64,000 nucleotides of DNA from contig NZ_BJYM01000011.1 of assembly GCF_007991515.1 (NCBI RefSeq), forward strand, positions 124,001 to 188,000. The letters run 5' to 3'. Below, piece after piece: positions 8,797-17,990 of this stretch (positions are counted from its first letter, which is position 1; the number at the start of each line of letters is the position of its first letter). The notes under the pieces were generated by a model. The model ran no database searches. It saw only the letters and a program-made list of their open reading frames with translations, and had not been told where the DNA came from. The position numbers and the translations under genes were made by a program. This DNA comes from Oceanobacillus sojae. Its GTDB lineage: Bacteria > Bacillota > Bacilli > Bacillales > Amphibacillaceae.

Positions 8797-9594
8797 TTAT
8801 AAGAAGGTTCGTTGTACACGATTCCAGAATGTGTTGTTTTTCATTTTTACAGTTTTGATCACTGTTTCGTCCATTTCAATGTCAACATGGTGAATTCGCT
8901 GTACTGGCCATGCTTCATTATCCAGACTGATGATAGGATAATCGTTGCCGTCTTGAATGACCTCCAGTTGAAGCTTTCTATCCTGACTTAGAATAAAAGA
9001 AGAACCAAGTGTTCGATAGCTATTATTATTCAAAGAAGCTACCTCAGATACCTGAAAGCTTGAAAGTAACGGGTCGATAACTGCTCCACGTGCAGATTTG
9101 GAATAGCCTGTACTTCCTGTAGGAGTTGATACGACCATACCATCACCTCGAAATGTTTCGAAGTGCTCGCCGTCTATTTTGACATTGATAACGATAGTTT
9201 TAATAATACTGGAGCGCAAAGATACCTCATTCAGGCAATAAAATGCTTTTTCACCGTCAACACTCACTTTAATCGCCGGAAAACGCCGAACTTCAATTTT
9301 ATTATTTGTTACTGCATCAATCATTTCGTCGAATCTGGTTATACTAAAATCACAGTATAATCCAATTTGATCGTCGTCTGTAATACCTGTATAGATACAA
9401 TCCTGGCGGAATCCAGTCTTGCGGACAGCCTGCAGGAAAGTACCATCTCCGCCAAAGCTGACAATAATAGACGCATCTTTAGGATTATTAACAACGTGTA
9501 AATCATTTTGTTCAGCAATCGATTTTAAGTAATCTGTTTTTTCGCCTTCCTGACGAGGGTGATAAAAAAAGAAAATATTATTACGATTTTGCAT
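8797..9594 (-). CDS. nadK2: NAD kinase (second paralogue, PpnKB/NadK2 type)
   Basis: It phosphorylates NAD+ to NADP+ with ATP or polyphosphate in the cytosol. The GGDG motif is at residues 48-51 (VSFGGDGTF), the NE-containing block is in CLNEVSL, and the family loop is TPTGSTGYSKSARG. The frame opens at an ATG six codons upstream, but TTTGGAGGTT precedes the ATG at 9594, giving 265 residues, close to the 267 of B. subtilis PpnKB (YtdI). Position after sspA matches the B. subtilis order and supports the second, spore-region paralogue rather than the housekeeping NadK. Confidence 0.92.
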   Translation of the reverse strand: MQNRNNIFFFYHPRQEGEKTDYLKSIAEQNDLHVVNNPKDASIIVSFGGDGTFLQAVRKTGFRQDCIYTGITDDDQIGLYCDFSITRFDEMIDAVTNNKIEVRRFPAIKVSVDGEKAFYCLNEVSLRSSIIKTIVINVKIDGEHFETFRGDGMVVSTPTGSTGYSKSARGAVIDPLLSSFQVSEVASLNNNSYRTLGSSFILSQDRKLQLEVIQDGNDYPIISLDNEAWPVQRIHHVDIEMDETVIKTVKMKNNTFWNRVQRTFL

Positions 9595-9873
9595 ACGATA
9601 ACCTCCAAACAAATTTTATGGTGCAGTAATCTTTTGTCAGGTTCCCGTTTTCGTGGTAGAGATGCATGCTGTCAGACAGGAACATATAAAACACGGTGTT
9701 AGCTCATGGATTAAATACAGATAGGCAAATCTTCAAAAATTATGATTTGCTTATTCTCATCATAACATTTTCTAAGTGTTATTTCTCTTTAGAAATATGT
9801 ATGGATAGTGAATTGGTATAAGAAAAACAAACAATTGTGAAGTATATTTTTAATTATTTTAGGAGAGTTGATT

Positions 9874-10431
9874 ATGGATAGTTTATACATTTTGTTAATT
9901 TTTATTGCGGTTAGTATTTTGATCATCCTATTTCTTTTCCAAAGCAAATGGATTATTAAAGTCAACTATCAATTTCCGGAAATGAATGATCTGCATATTT
10001 CTGTCTTTTTTTATAAATGGTGTGTTCTTAGAGAGAAGAAGTTACGTATACCAAATCAAAATGAAATGGAAAAAGGATACATGCATTTTTATAAGCAATT
10101 GTCCCGAAAACAGCTTCATTTACTAAAACAACTGCGGTTTCGATCCTTATTAAAGGAAATAAAGGTGCTTGAATTCAAATGGCAGACCAAAGGAGGAACT
10201 GGTAATGCTTTTACCACATCTATAGCAAGCGGTGCAATCTGGGCGATAAAAGGCTGGCTGATTGGATATCTCACACAGCATCTTCAGCTTTGTGAAAAAC
10301 CGCAAATTCATGTGCAGCCGGACTTTAAAAGCAGCAGTCTGGAGACCAGATTTTCATGTATGATTTCCTTCCGCTTAGGAAAAACTATTCTGGGAATCAT
10401 GCGCGTCTTGAAAATAAAGGAGGTAAAATAA
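9874..10431 (+). CDS. ytfI: DUF2953 membrane-associated protein (YtfI-like)
   Basis: The 185-residue protein has one N-terminal transmembrane helix (about residues 4-24), a basic central region and a C-terminal block with a second moderately hydrophobic stretch (GAIWAIKGWLIGYLTQHL), typical of DUF2953. Its function is not known. ATG 9874 follows AGGAGAG; an in-frame TTG at 9868 is too close to that site. Its stop codon overlaps the gerW start (TAATG), so the two are translationally coupled. This pairing with gerW is known from Bacillus and suggests a role in the spore or its germination. Confidence 0.8.
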   Translation: MDSLYILLIFIAVSILIILFLFQSKWIIKVNYQFPEMNDLHISVFFYKWCVLREKKLRIPNQNEMEKGYMHFYKQLSRKQLHLLKQLRFRSLLKEIKVLEFKWQTKGGTGNAFTTSIASGAIWAIKGWLIGYLTQHLQLCEKPQIHVQPDFKSSSLETRFSCMISFRLGKTILGIMRVLKIKEVK

Positions 10432-10982
10432 TGACTGAACATCCGATAGAAGGTTTAATGTCCAGTGCAATGAAAAGTATACAAAAGATGGTAGAGGTAA
10501 ATACGATTATCGGGGACCCTTTGAAAGCTTCCGATGATACAGTAATTATTCCGGTATCAAAGGTTGGGTTTGGTTTTGCAGCCGGTGGAAGTGAATTCAT
10601 GCCGGGAGAATTAAAGTCAAGTGATTTTGAAGAGCACGAAATTCCGTTTGGGGGAGGCAGCGGAGGCGGAGTTTCTATAACGCCGGTTGCTTTTTTAGTA
10701 TTAAGAGAGGGAAATATGGAGCTGGTGCATATGGATCAGCATGCACATCTATATGAGAAAATAATTGATTTGATTCCAGAACTTCTGCAGCGCTCAAGTA
10801 TGCCTAATAAAGAAAAAACGTTAGAAAAGAAAGTAGAGCAAAGACATCACAAAAAGGATGAAAAGGAACATAAAGAGCATAAAGAGCATAAAGATCATAA
10901 GGAACAAAATCAAGCTTCCGACCATGAACCTGAGAAAGAAAAAAAAGAGCTGGAGTCTATTCTTAACCGTTTTGAAATTTAG
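10431..10982 (+). CDS. gerW: Spore germination protein GerW (YtfJ) with a charged C-terminal tail
   Basis: GerW-family spore protein, linked in B. subtilis to germination through the Ger receptors. The conserved domain covers about residues 1-135: EHPIEGLMSSAMKSI at the start, GFGFAAGG near 45, a glycine loop near 75 (FGGGSGGG) and a VSITPVAFLV strand. The remaining 45 or so residues form a Lys/His/Glu-rich tail with repeated EHK units, longer than in the 151-residue B. subtilis protein. The start is ATG 10431 after AGGAGG, overlapping the ytfI stop; the longer upstream reading frame lies inside ytfI. Confidence 0.88.
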   Translation: MTEHPIEGLMSSAMKSIQKMVEVNTIIGDPLKASDDTVIIPVSKVGFGFAAGGSEFMPGELKSSDFEEHEIPFGGGSGGGVSITPVAFLVLREGNMELVHMDQHAHLYEKIIDLIPELLQRSSMPNKEKTLEKKVEQRHHKKDEKEHKEHKEHKDHKEQNQASDHEPEKEKKELESILNRFEI

Positions 10983-11075
10983 ATAGCAGAATAATAGCTA
11001 TGATTGGACAGTTAATAAAACAAGCCCCATAATAGTAAGTGAATCAGAATTGTAAAGATGGGGAGGAGAAATATA

Positions 11076-11576
11076 ATGCCAAAACATGTTACATTTAAAC
11101 AAGAAACCGTTACTTTACTCGGAGAAGAACAAAAAGCAGGGAATAAAGCTCCTGACTTTACGGTAATTGCAAATGACTTATCAGAGAAAACGCTTGCCGA
11201 TTATGACGGGAAAGTTAAATTAATCAGCGTGGTCCCTTCTGTTGATACAGGAGTATGTGCTGAGCAGACGCGCCGTTTTAATGAAGAAGCTGCTAATCTT
11301 GATAATACAGTTGTTTTAACAATCAGTATGGATTTACCGTTTGCTCAAGCCCGCTGGTGTGGTGCAAATGGAATTGAAAACGTTGAAACATTATCTGATC
11401 ACCGCTTAGCGGATTTTGGCAAAAATTACGGGGTGTTAATTGAAGAACTCCGTTTATTATCCAGATCAATTTTTGTAGTAGATGAAAATAATGAGATTAC
11501 CTACGTAGAATACGTACCAGAGGTAACGAACCATCCAAATTACGATGCTGTATTGGAGCATTTAAAAACAAAATAA
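11076..11576 (+). CDS. tpx: Thiol peroxidase
   Basis: A 166-residue atypical 2-Cys peroxiredoxin that reduces H2O2 and alkyl hydroperoxides with thioredoxin. The peroxidatic cysteine is Cys61 ([12 protein letters not shown]) and the resolving cysteine Cys95 (ARWCGANG). ATG 11076 follows GGGGAGGAG; the in-frame ATG at 11058 lies upstream of this site. The order gerW-tpx-ytxK-ackA is that of B. subtilis. A terminator follows at once, so tpx is likely expressed alone. Confidence 0.97.
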   Translation: MPKHVTFKQETVTLLGEEQKAGNKAPDFTVIANDLSEKTLADYDGKVKLISVVPSVDTGVCAEQTRRFNEEAANLDNTVVLTISMDLPFAQARWCGANGIENVETLSDHRLADFGKNYGVLIEELRLLSRSIFVVDENNEITYVEYVPEVTNHPNYDAVLEHLKTK

Positions 11577-11579
11577 TGA

Positions 11580-11617
11580 AAAAAAAGCATGATTCCGTCT
11601 GAGTCATGCTTTTTTTA
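11580..11617 (+). terminator. Terminator of tpx
   Basis: AAAAAAGCATGA pairs with TCATGCTTTTTT across an 11-base loop, directly after the stop codon. Confidence 0.92.
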
Positions 11618-11875
11618 AAATAAAATACATAAATAACGCTAAGATCACAGACTTAAAACGATAAGCAAAAGTGCGGATATAATAGTAAACAAATTGTCAA
11701 TTACCGGATCCTGTAATATAAAAATAAAGCTGTACTTTTCTGGTTTAAAAATGGTTATGTCTTGCGCAGCTCTTATCTAAGCAAATATTTTATTTGGAAA
11801 TAATTAAATTCCTTTTACATCTGGTATGAGAATTGTTAAAATAGAAAGTTGTCAGCTTGGATAGGAGGACATGCC

Positions 11876-12868
11876 ATGGAGCAATCGAATGTCGAAAAAT
11901 TATTTAAATGTATTGATGAAGTAACTGAAATTATTCAAAGCGCAAAAAATGAAACCTATCTGGAAAGTTTGATTTTATCGTTAGATACTATCTTGGACGA
12001 TGGGACTCGGAATGAATTGGACGATGTTACGGAGCGCAAGGTTACAAAACTTGTTCAGGCTTTTAATGAAGAAGAGTTTGATGCAGAATCGTATCGAAAA
12101 GCATTGGGACTTTCCATTCTAAAAGGAATGAAGGGTGCAGCCCAACAGCAGCATTTAATGACACCTGATACGGTTAGTTTTTTAATCAGTTACTTAGTAA
12201 ATAAATTGATTGATAAAAAGGGACAGATAACCATTTTTGACCCTGCCAGCGGAACAGCTAATCTGTTTACGGCTGTGCTAAATCAGATAGAAAATCCTGT
12301 GAAGGCATATGCTTCTGAAGTAGATCCGACTTTGATTGAATTAGCTGTATTAAATGCAAATTTGCAGAAAAGAGAAATCAGCTTCTATCATCAGGATAGC
12401 TTGAGACCTTTTCTGATAGAGCCGGTGGATTTTGTTGTTACAGATCTTCCGGTGGGATATTATCCGGATGATGTAACAGCAGAGGAGTATCAGTTAAAGG
12501 CAGATGAAGGTCATTCTTATTCACATCATTTATTTATAGAGCAGAGCTTAAAATATATAAAAGATGGCGGATTTTTTATTGGCGTGATTCCAGAATTTTT
12601 ATTTGATAGTGATCAATCGGCAAAATTACATGCATTTCTACAGGAAACAGCACATATTGTCGGAGTCATCCGATTGCCGGAAACATCTTTTAAATCAAAA
12701 AATCAGGCGAAAAGTGTATTAATCCTGCAGAAAAAAGGGTATGGTACAAAAGAACCGAAGCAACCGTTACTTGTACAATTACCTTCTTTTAAGAATGCTC
12801 ATGCAACGGCAGATATCATCAAACAGATTAATCAATGGTTTACATCTTATCCAAACAGGATTAAATGA
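11876..12868 (+). CDS. ytxK: Class I SAM-dependent methyltransferase, N6-MTase-like (YtxK)
   Basis: A 330-residue protein with a helical N-terminal part and a Rossmann-type methyltransferase domain. The SAM-binding block is [12 protein letters not shown] near residue 125, and the catalytic loop reads TDLPVGYYP where adenine-N6 enzymes have NPPY or DPPY. The changed motif leaves the substrate open; no restriction partner or specificity domain is nearby. ATG 11876 follows AGGAGG with seven bases between; the frame opens earlier at TTG 11849. The stop lies 22 bases before ackA, so the two form an operon, as in B. subtilis. Confidence 0.85.
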   Translation: MEQSNVEKLFKCIDEVTEIIQSAKNETYLESLILSLDTILDDGTRNELDDVTERKVTKLVQAFNEEEFDAESYRKALGLSILKGMKGAAQQQHLMTPDTVSFLISYLVNKLIDKKGQITIFDPASGTANLFTAVLNQIENPVKAYASEVDPTLIELAVLNANLQKREISFYHQDSLRPFLIEPVDFVVTDLPVGYYPDDVTAEEYQLKADEGHSYSHHLFIEQSLKYIKDGGFFIGVIPEFLFDSDQSAKLHAFLQETAHIVGVIRLPETSFKSKNQAKSVLILQKKGYGTKEPKQPLLVQLPSFKNAHATADIIKQINQWFTSYPNRIK

Positions 12869-12890
12869 AGAATATAGGAGTGGAATGAAA

Positions 12891-14075
12891 ATGAGTAATG
12901 TATTAGCAATTAATGCTGGAAGTTCATCTTTGAAATTTCAGCTGATTAAAATGCCGGAAGAAGAAGTAGCTGCAATCGGTCTGGTAGAACGAATCGGGAT
13001 GCCGGAATCGATTTTTAAAATTGAGGCGAACGGCAAAGAGGATAAGACGGTAACAGATATTCCAGACCACAGTGTCGCAGTAAAAATGCTATTAGATGCT
13101 TTGATTTCTACAGGAATTATTCAATCATTTGATGAAATTGATGCAGTTGGACATCGAGTTGTTCACGGAGGAGAGTATTTCACTGATTCTGTTTTATTAG
13201 ATGACGAAGCAATTCAAAAAATTGAAGAAGTTTCTGAATTAGCGCCTTTGCATAACCCTGCCAACTTAACAGGAATTCGTGCTTTCAAAGAAATTCTGCC
13301 AAATGTTCCAATGGTAGCTGTGTTTGACACTGCCTTCCATCAGTCAATGCCGGAATCATCTTATCTTTACAGCCTGCCGAGAAATTATTATGAAGACTAT
13401 GGCATCCGTAAATATGGTTTCCACGGGACTTCCCATAAATATGTTTCTGAACGGGCCGCAGAGCTTTTGGGCAGACCGTTAGAGAGCCTTCGCTTAATAT
13501 CCTGCCATATCGGTAATGGCGCTAGTGTAACAGCAATTAAAGATGGTAAATCTATGGATACGTCTATGGGCTTTACACCGCTTGCAGGAGTTACAATGGG
13601 TACAAGATCCGGGAATATTGATCCGGCATTAATTCCGTATATTATGCAATGCACTGGTAAAACAGTAGATGAAGTACTTCATGTTTTAAATAAAGAAAGT
13701 GGAATGCTGGCACTTTCCGGGTTCTCCAGTGATTTACGTGATATCGAAAGTGAAGCAGATACAAACTCTCGTGCAGAACTGGCTTTAGATGTATTTGCTG
13801 GAAGAATCCACAAATATATAGGATCCTATGCTGCGAAAATGAATGGTGTAGATGCCATTATTTTTACTGCGGGTATTGGAGAAAATAGTATTACTATCCG
13901 TGAAAAAATTCTAAAAGGACTGGAATTCATGGGAATTTATTGGGATCCGAAGCTTAATGAGGTACGCGGAAAAGAACAGTTTATTAACTATCCGCACTCC
14001 CCGGTAAAAGTAATGATCATCCCGACGAATGAAGAGGTTATGATTGCGCGGGATACAGTTCGTTTAAGTAAATAG
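12891..14075 (+). CDS. ackA: Acetate kinase
   Basis: It converts acetyl phosphate and ADP to acetate and ATP in overflow metabolism, or the reverse in acetate use. The 394-residue protein shows [12 protein letters not shown] at the N-terminus, HRVVHGG near 85, FDTAFHQ near 148, HGTSHK near 180, the phosphate loop CHIGNGAS near 208, TAGIGENS near 330 and TNEE near the end. The chosen start is ATG 12891, giving the family N-terminus MSNVLAI. ATG 12885 two codons upstream is possible, since AGGAG lies at 12876-12880. It is the second gene of the ytxK-ackA operon. Confidence 0.97.
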   Translation: MSNVLAINAGSSSLKFQLIKMPEEEVAAIGLVERIGMPESIFKIEANGKEDKTVTDIPDHSVAVKMLLDALISTGIIQSFDEIDAVGHRVVHGGEYFTDSVLLDDEAIQKIEEVSELAPLHNPANLTGIRAFKEILPNVPMVAVFDTAFHQSMPESSYLYSLPRNYYEDYGIRKYGFHGTSHKYVSERAAELLGRPLESLRLISCHIGNGASVTAIKDGKSMDTSMGFTPLAGVTMGTRSGNIDPALIPYIMQCTGKTVDEVLHVLNKESGMLALSGFSSDLRDIESEADTNSRAELALDVFAGRIHKYIGSYAAKMNGVDAIIFTAGIGENSITIREKILKGLEFMGIYWDPKLNEVRGKEQFINYPHSPVKVMIIPTNEEVMIARDTVRLSK

Positions 14076-14148
14076 TAAAAGGCAATTGCTATTGGGGTAA
14101 GCGGCTGTCACAGGTCGTATGAAAGCCATTTTCGCAAGAGCAGGTATG

Positions 14149-14206
14149 AAAAAGCTGATCTTTTTCTGTGTAATGAAAAATTACATGGAAAGAGGTTAGC
14201 TTTTTT
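14149..14206 (+). terminator. Probable terminator of ackA
   Basis: AAAAAGCT pairs with AGCTTTTTT, with GTAAT/ATTAC forming an inner hairpin, and ends in T residues. Confidence 0.65.
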
Positions 14207-14330
14207 ATTCCTCATCCCCAAAATTTATAGGGAGAAGGTGATTTTGTGTTATTATAACTATAATGTCTGTGAAAATATGTACTTTAGTATCTTAATATGG
14301 ATATTTTAAAGATAGAAAAGTGGTGACAGC

Positions 14331-15176
14331 ATGACATTAAAAGCAGAACTGAAGGAAATAGACTATGATATAAATCTAAAGCAAAAAGATTTAAATGTTC
14401 TTATCGATAAAATGTTAGATAATATCGGATCTATTGATCCGGAGCTGAGAGATACATTGATTTTTAATACGTTTGGAAAATTGATTATGGAAGATTCTTT
14501 AACCGATAAACAAATGAAGCATATTCTTGAAGTTTGCTTAGATAAACTATTTTTGGGGATTGAAGAAAATGAAAGCAACCTCGTTTTTACACGCTCTTTT
14601 TCTGCTTTAGTTATCGGAATAATTCTACATAAAGATAGACAAAAAGTCTTCTTACAGGAAGCAATTATTATCAAGACAATTAAAAAGAGTATTGCGTATT
14701 TAAATCTTGAAAAAGATATTCGCGGTTATGTAGAAGGTAAGGGATGGGCACATAGTATTGCGCATGGAGCGGATTTATTAACAGAAGCAGTTAAACATCC
14801 CTGTTTTGATAGGAGGCTGTCTTTTGAATGCCTTGAAACAATCAAACGATGTCTATTTAAAGAAAGTATAGCAAAAGCTCCTTACGTTGATGATGAGGAG
14901 GAAAGACTTCTTTTTGTATTAGAAGCACTTATTGATAAAGGTATCAAAGAGGAGGACATTGCTTGTCTGGTGTTAAATATTACTGGTGATCTGCAGGAGT
15001 TAAAAACAAGAGAAGGATATAGTTTAAACTTTTTTTGGAAAAAAAATAATGTTATAAACTTTTTGAGGGGATTTTATTTTCGGCTGCTGTATAAAAATAC
15101 ATATCCAAAGATAAGAAGCAATATTGCTGCTATTTTGGAGCAATGGCATGATGAAGTATATAACTTGAATAAGTGA
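14331..15176 (+). CDS. DUF2785 domain-containing protein
   Basis: A 281-residue, mostly helical soluble protein without signal peptide or membrane segment. The diagnostic DUF2785 block is at about residues 130-150 (RGYVEGKGWAHSIAHGADLL), with its paired histidines. The C-terminal third contains aromatic-rich helices (FLRGFYFRLLYKN). Biochemical function is unknown. It stands alone, with ATG after GGTGA. Its low GC and many lysines resemble the rest of the window, so there is no sign of recent transfer. Confidence 0.75.
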   Translation: MTLKAELKEIDYDINLKQKDLNVLIDKMLDNIGSIDPELRDTLIFNTFGKLIMEDSLTDKQMKHILEVCLDKLFLGIEENESNLVFTRSFSALVIGIILHKDRQKVFLQEAIIIKTIKKSIAYLNLEKDIRGYVEGKGWAHSIAHGADLLTEAVKHPCFDRRLSFECLETIKRCLFKESIAKAPYVDDEEERLLFVLEALIDKGIKEEDIACLVLNITGDLQELKTREGYSLNFFWKKNNVINFLRGFYFRLLYKNTYPKIRSNIAAILEQWHDEVYNLNK

Positions 15177-15285
15177 AGAATTTCTAAGTAGAAACCGGAC
15201 ATTGAGATACAGTGTTATTCTTGATTTTATGCATTTAGTTTCCATCCCTTGAGAGGAGTTTCCCAAAGGATGGAAGTTCAATAGA

Positions 15286-15714
15286 TTAACGAATAACAAG
15301 TACGTCACAGCTGGCGTATCTTGTAATGCTTTCAGAAACACTTCCAATTAAGAAACGTTCAACAGCATTCATACCAGTTGCACCACAAATAATTAAATCG
15401 GCTTCAAAATTACCAGCTATTTCTTTTGCGATTTTTACTTTAGGAGATCCATATTCAATACAACGGATAATATCTGTTAATCCAGCTGCTTCAGCTTGCG
15501 CTACATAATCATCTAATAATTCTTTTGCATAAGTTTCCGCTCTTTCAGATAAAGAACGATCATACGCTTCAGCTGTTGAGAAAGTACGGGAATCCACTAC
15601 ATGAGCAAGGATTAATCGGGCAGTATTTCTTTTTGCGATATCGAGTGATTTACTAAATGCCTTTTCAGCTGCTTTAGATCCATCTACTGCGACAACAATA
15701 TTTTTATATTCCAT
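15286..15714 (-). CDS. Universal stress protein, UspA family
   Basis: A single Usp domain of 142 residues with the Rossmann-like core. The ATP-binding motif G-2X-G-9X-G-S/T is present near the C-terminus (GATGMNAVERFLIGSVSES), so nucleotide binding is likely. The N-terminus NIVVAVDGSKAAEKAF is typical. The physiological role is unclear; such proteins accumulate in stationary phase or stress. The ATG follows AGGGGAG. The gene is monocistronic, and its promoter combines a TATAAT box with a sigma-B-like sequence. Confidence 0.92.
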   Translation of the reverse strand: MEYKNIVVAVDGSKAAEKAFSKSLDIAKRNTARLILAHVVDSRTFSTAEAYDRSLSERAETYAKELLDDYVAQAEAAGLTDIIRCIEYGSPKVKIAKEIAGNFEADLIICGATGMNAVERFLIGSVSESITRYASCDVLVIR

Positions 15715-15736
15715 GATTCATCTCCCCTTTCTACTA

Positions 15737-15765
15737 CTATTATATACCTGTTTTGAAAGCGTTAC
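15737..15765 (-). promoter_or_regulatory. Promoter of the universal stress gene
   Basis: On the minus strand TTGTAA is followed after 17 bases by TATAAT. The overlapping GTTTGT-N14-AGGTAT resembles the sigma-B pattern GTTTAA-N12-15-GGGTAT with one mismatch in each half. Dual control is only a possibility. Confidence 0.5.
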
Positions 15766-15811
15766 AAACGAATATCAGTAAATTACATAAAATTTCGGAA
15801 AAAAGACAAAA

Positions 15812-15945
15812 AATAAATGAATCAGTTTAATATCTGGTAAAGAGCTTGACAGCAGAAGCTATTAAGGCTTCCGGCTGTAGCAAGTTACTTAAACCCGATT
15901 TATATAGAACAGGGTTTTGAGGATTGTTAGACTGATTCATTTATT
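15812..15945. ncRNA. Three-way-junction RNA element or large bidirectional terminator
   Basis: Bases 15812-15830 (AATAAATGAATCAGTTTAA) pair with 15927-15945 in a 19-bp helix with one G-U. Inside are two more hairpins: ACAGC-AGAAGC with GCTTC-GGCTGT at 15849-15878, and AAACCC with GGGTTT at 15891-15917. A T run follows the helix on both strands, best on the minus strand. The simplest reading is the terminator of the M24 peptidase gene, but three stacked helices are far more structure than a terminator needs. Confidence 0.5.
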
Positions 15946-15950
15946 ATTTT

Positions 15951-17048
15951 TTAAGAAATGATTTGTAATGTTTTCGGATATTTTGTCAGCTCTAAAGGCA
16001 TGTAATTAGTTGTGAACAGCATATCTTCAATTCTGACTCCACCCACGTTTGGCACATAAATCCCTGGCTCAATCGTAAAACACATTCCCGGTTCGATAGG
16101 CAATGTGTTTTCGCTATGCATCGAAGGATATTCGTGTGTTTCGATTCCTAAACCATGTCCAAGGCGGTGTGTAAAATAATCACCGTATCCCTGTTCTGTG
16201 ATGTAATTTCTTGCAATTTTATCCAGCTCTCCGACTGCTGTGCCGGTTCTGCTTGCATCAATTGCTCTTTCTTGAGCTTCCAATACAGTATCGTATATTT
16301 GTTTTTGTTCATCAGTAATATTACCGAAGGCAACTGTCCGGGTAATATCGGAGCAATAGCCCTGATAGATAACGCCTAAGTCAAAGAGAACAAAATTATT
16401 TTTCTCCAATTGTGTTTTATCCGGGTTTCCGTGAGGGGATGCTGTTTTCGAACCGAATAATGCCATTGTTAGAAATGACATCTCGCGTATCCCTTGCTTT
16501 TTTAAAGTGTGCTCAATAGCAGCAACTACTTCTAGTTCAGAGACACCTTCTTTTAAAGCTTCCACCCCAGTTTTAACTCCTAAATCAGCTAATTCTGCAG
16601 CGGTTCTTAAATAATCATGTTCTTTTTTTGATTTGATTAGACGTAGATTTTGAATTGCCGGTGTTGCATCTATATACGCAGCTTCCGGAAAAACTTCTTG
16701 GAGCTGATTATAGCGTTGAATAGTCAGATGGTCTTTTTCCACTGCCATGACAGAAGGATTTTTTTCTTGCTTTTTCAAAAAGACCTGCAAAGCGTGCCAA
16801 GGGTTTTCGTGATCATAATAACTTACAATTAAATGTTTCCATCCGGCATTTCTAGCATCCTCTTCCTCCATTTTTGGCAATAGGAAAATAGGATCTATTC
16901 CATCCATAACAATAATTCCAATAACTCTTTCATGCGGATCTGTGTAATACCCGCTTAAATAATATACATTTGCTTTTGAACTGATAAAACAGCTGTCCGC
17001 TTGCTGCTTTTTGAGTTCGGCAAATAATTTATTAATTCTTTCTGACAT
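15951..17048 (-). CDS. Xaa-Pro dipeptidase/aminopeptidase, M24 family
   Basis: A 365-residue metallopeptidase of the pita-bread fold that cleaves Xaa-Pro bonds in the cytosol. An N-terminal creatinase-like domain (about 1-130) precedes the catalytic domain. The five metal ligands are visible: two Asp in DLGVIYQGYCSDITRTV, His in RLGHGLGIETHE, Glu in TIEPGIY and Glu in RIEDM. The length is that of the 353-367-residue Bacillus PepQ-like paralogues (YqhT, YkvY type). ATG follows AGGAGG. It is a single-gene unit, with the structured element at 15812-15945 directly downstream. Confidence 0.9.
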   Translation of the reverse strand: MSERINKLFAELKKQQADSCFISSKANVYYLSGYYTDPHERVIGIIVMDGIDPIFLLPKMEEEDARNAGWKHLIVSYYDHENPWHALQVFLKKQEKNPSVMAVEKDHLTIQRYNQLQEVFPEAAYIDATPAIQNLRLIKSKKEHDYLRTAAELADLGVKTGVEALKEGVSELEVVAAIEHTLKKQGIREMSFLTMALFGSKTASPHGNPDKTQLEKNNFVLFDLGVIYQGYCSDITRTVAFGNITDEQKQIYDTVLEAQERAIDASRTGTAVGELDKIARNYITEQGYGDYFTHRLGHGLGIETHEYPSMHSENTLPIEPGMCFTIEPGIYVPNVGGVRIEDMLFTTNYMPLELTKYPKTLQIIS

Positions 17049-17149
17049 TATTTTTTCCTCCTAGTTTATTATTATAGCTGCGATTCCGCATGTATAAATA
17101 GCATCCTTTAAAAAATTATAGCAGATAGAAAGAAAAAATCCGATAAAAA

Positions 17150-17175
17150 TGAAACTTTTTGCGAAATCAATCGTA
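17150..17175 (+). promoter_or_regulatory. Sigma-W promoter of pspA
   Basis: TGAAAC (17150-17155), 16 bases, then CGTA (17172-17175) is an exact match to the extracytoplasmic-function sigma-W consensus of Bacillus. It ends 57 bases before the pspA start codon. Confidence 0.85.
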
Positions 17176-17232
17176 TTTCTTATTGTACACGAATCGTACA
17201 TTACTATTACTTATTCCAAGAGGAGGATTTGT

Positions 17233-17898
17233 ATGTTTCAATTTTTTAACAGAATGAAAACAATTGTCAGTTCAGAATTGAATGCAATGATTGATAAGGC
17301 GGAAGACCCGGTCAAAATGTTAGATCAATACTTGAGAGATATGGGCAAGGATATCGAAGACGTAGAAGCAGCTGTAGCAAAGCAAATGGCTAATGAAAAA
17401 ATGCTGAAGCGGAAAGCAAATGATGCAAAAGCTATGGTAGAAAAGCGTCAGGAACAAGCTGAAAAAGCAGTCGAAGCAGATAATGAAGATTTAGCCAGAA
17501 AAGCATTAGAAGATAAAAGACATCAGGAAAAGTCGTATGAATCTTTGCAGGCTTCCTGGGAACGGGCTGATGAGGATGTAAGAATTCTTAAAGAAAAATT
17601 ATCTGAAATGAAAAAAGAATATCAGGAAATGAAGCTGAAGAAAGACTCCTTAAAAGCACGTGCAGAATCTGCGAAAACAAGAACAAAAATGAATCGTACG
17701 ATGTCTTCTATCGGCAGTGATCAGTCCCGTCAAGGATTTGAAAGAATGGAAGAAAAAGTACTTCAATACGAAGCAGAAGCCGAGACGTCAGAAGATTTAA
17801 ATGAAAGTGCACGAACACTAGATGATGAATTTAAAGAGCTTGAAGACAATGGTGTAGATGATGAACTGGCTGCACTAAAAAAGAAACTCAAAAAATAA
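17233..17898 (+). CDS. pspA: Phage shock protein A / IM30 family
   Basis: A 221-residue peripheral membrane protein that forms large oligomers and stabilises damaged membranes. It begins with the amphipathic helix MFQFFNRMKTIVSSELNAMID and continues as an almost uninterrupted coiled coil rich in Lys/Glu/Ala, without a transmembrane segment. ATG 17233 follows AGAGGAGG. A frame that opens at 17149 starts inside the promoter and is not used. The exact sigma-W promoter upstream supports PspA (YdjF-like) rather than the LiaR-controlled LiaH; no liaIGF or liaSR genes are nearby. Confidence 0.93.
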   Translation: MFQFFNRMKTIVSSELNAMIDKAEDPVKMLDQYLRDMGKDIEDVEAAVAKQMANEKMLKRKANDAKAMVEKRQEQAEKAVEADNEDLARKALEDKRHQEKSYESLQASWERADEDVRILKEKLSEMKKEYQEMKLKKDSLKARAESAKTRTKMNRTMSSIGSDQSRQGFERMEEKVLQYEAEAETSEDLNESARTLDDEFKELEDNGVDDELAALKKKLKK

Positions 17899-17990
17899 AT
17901 TTGTAAAAAAATGCATAGATTTAATTGATAACGGGAAAACACAGTACAAAATCTAATAATAATCCAACTATACCAAAGGAGAGATTTTGA

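Noticed and set aside
11876-12868. YtxK as part of a restriction-modification or phage-defence system
   Set aside because: It has an altered catalytic motif, no specificity or nuclease partner, and sits in the conserved tpx-ytxK-ackA order.
15749-15765. TGAAAGCGTTACAA upstream of the universal stress gene as a CcpA cre site
   Set aside because: One base is missing compared with the 14-base cre consensus, and it overlaps the -35 region by chance features of the promoter.
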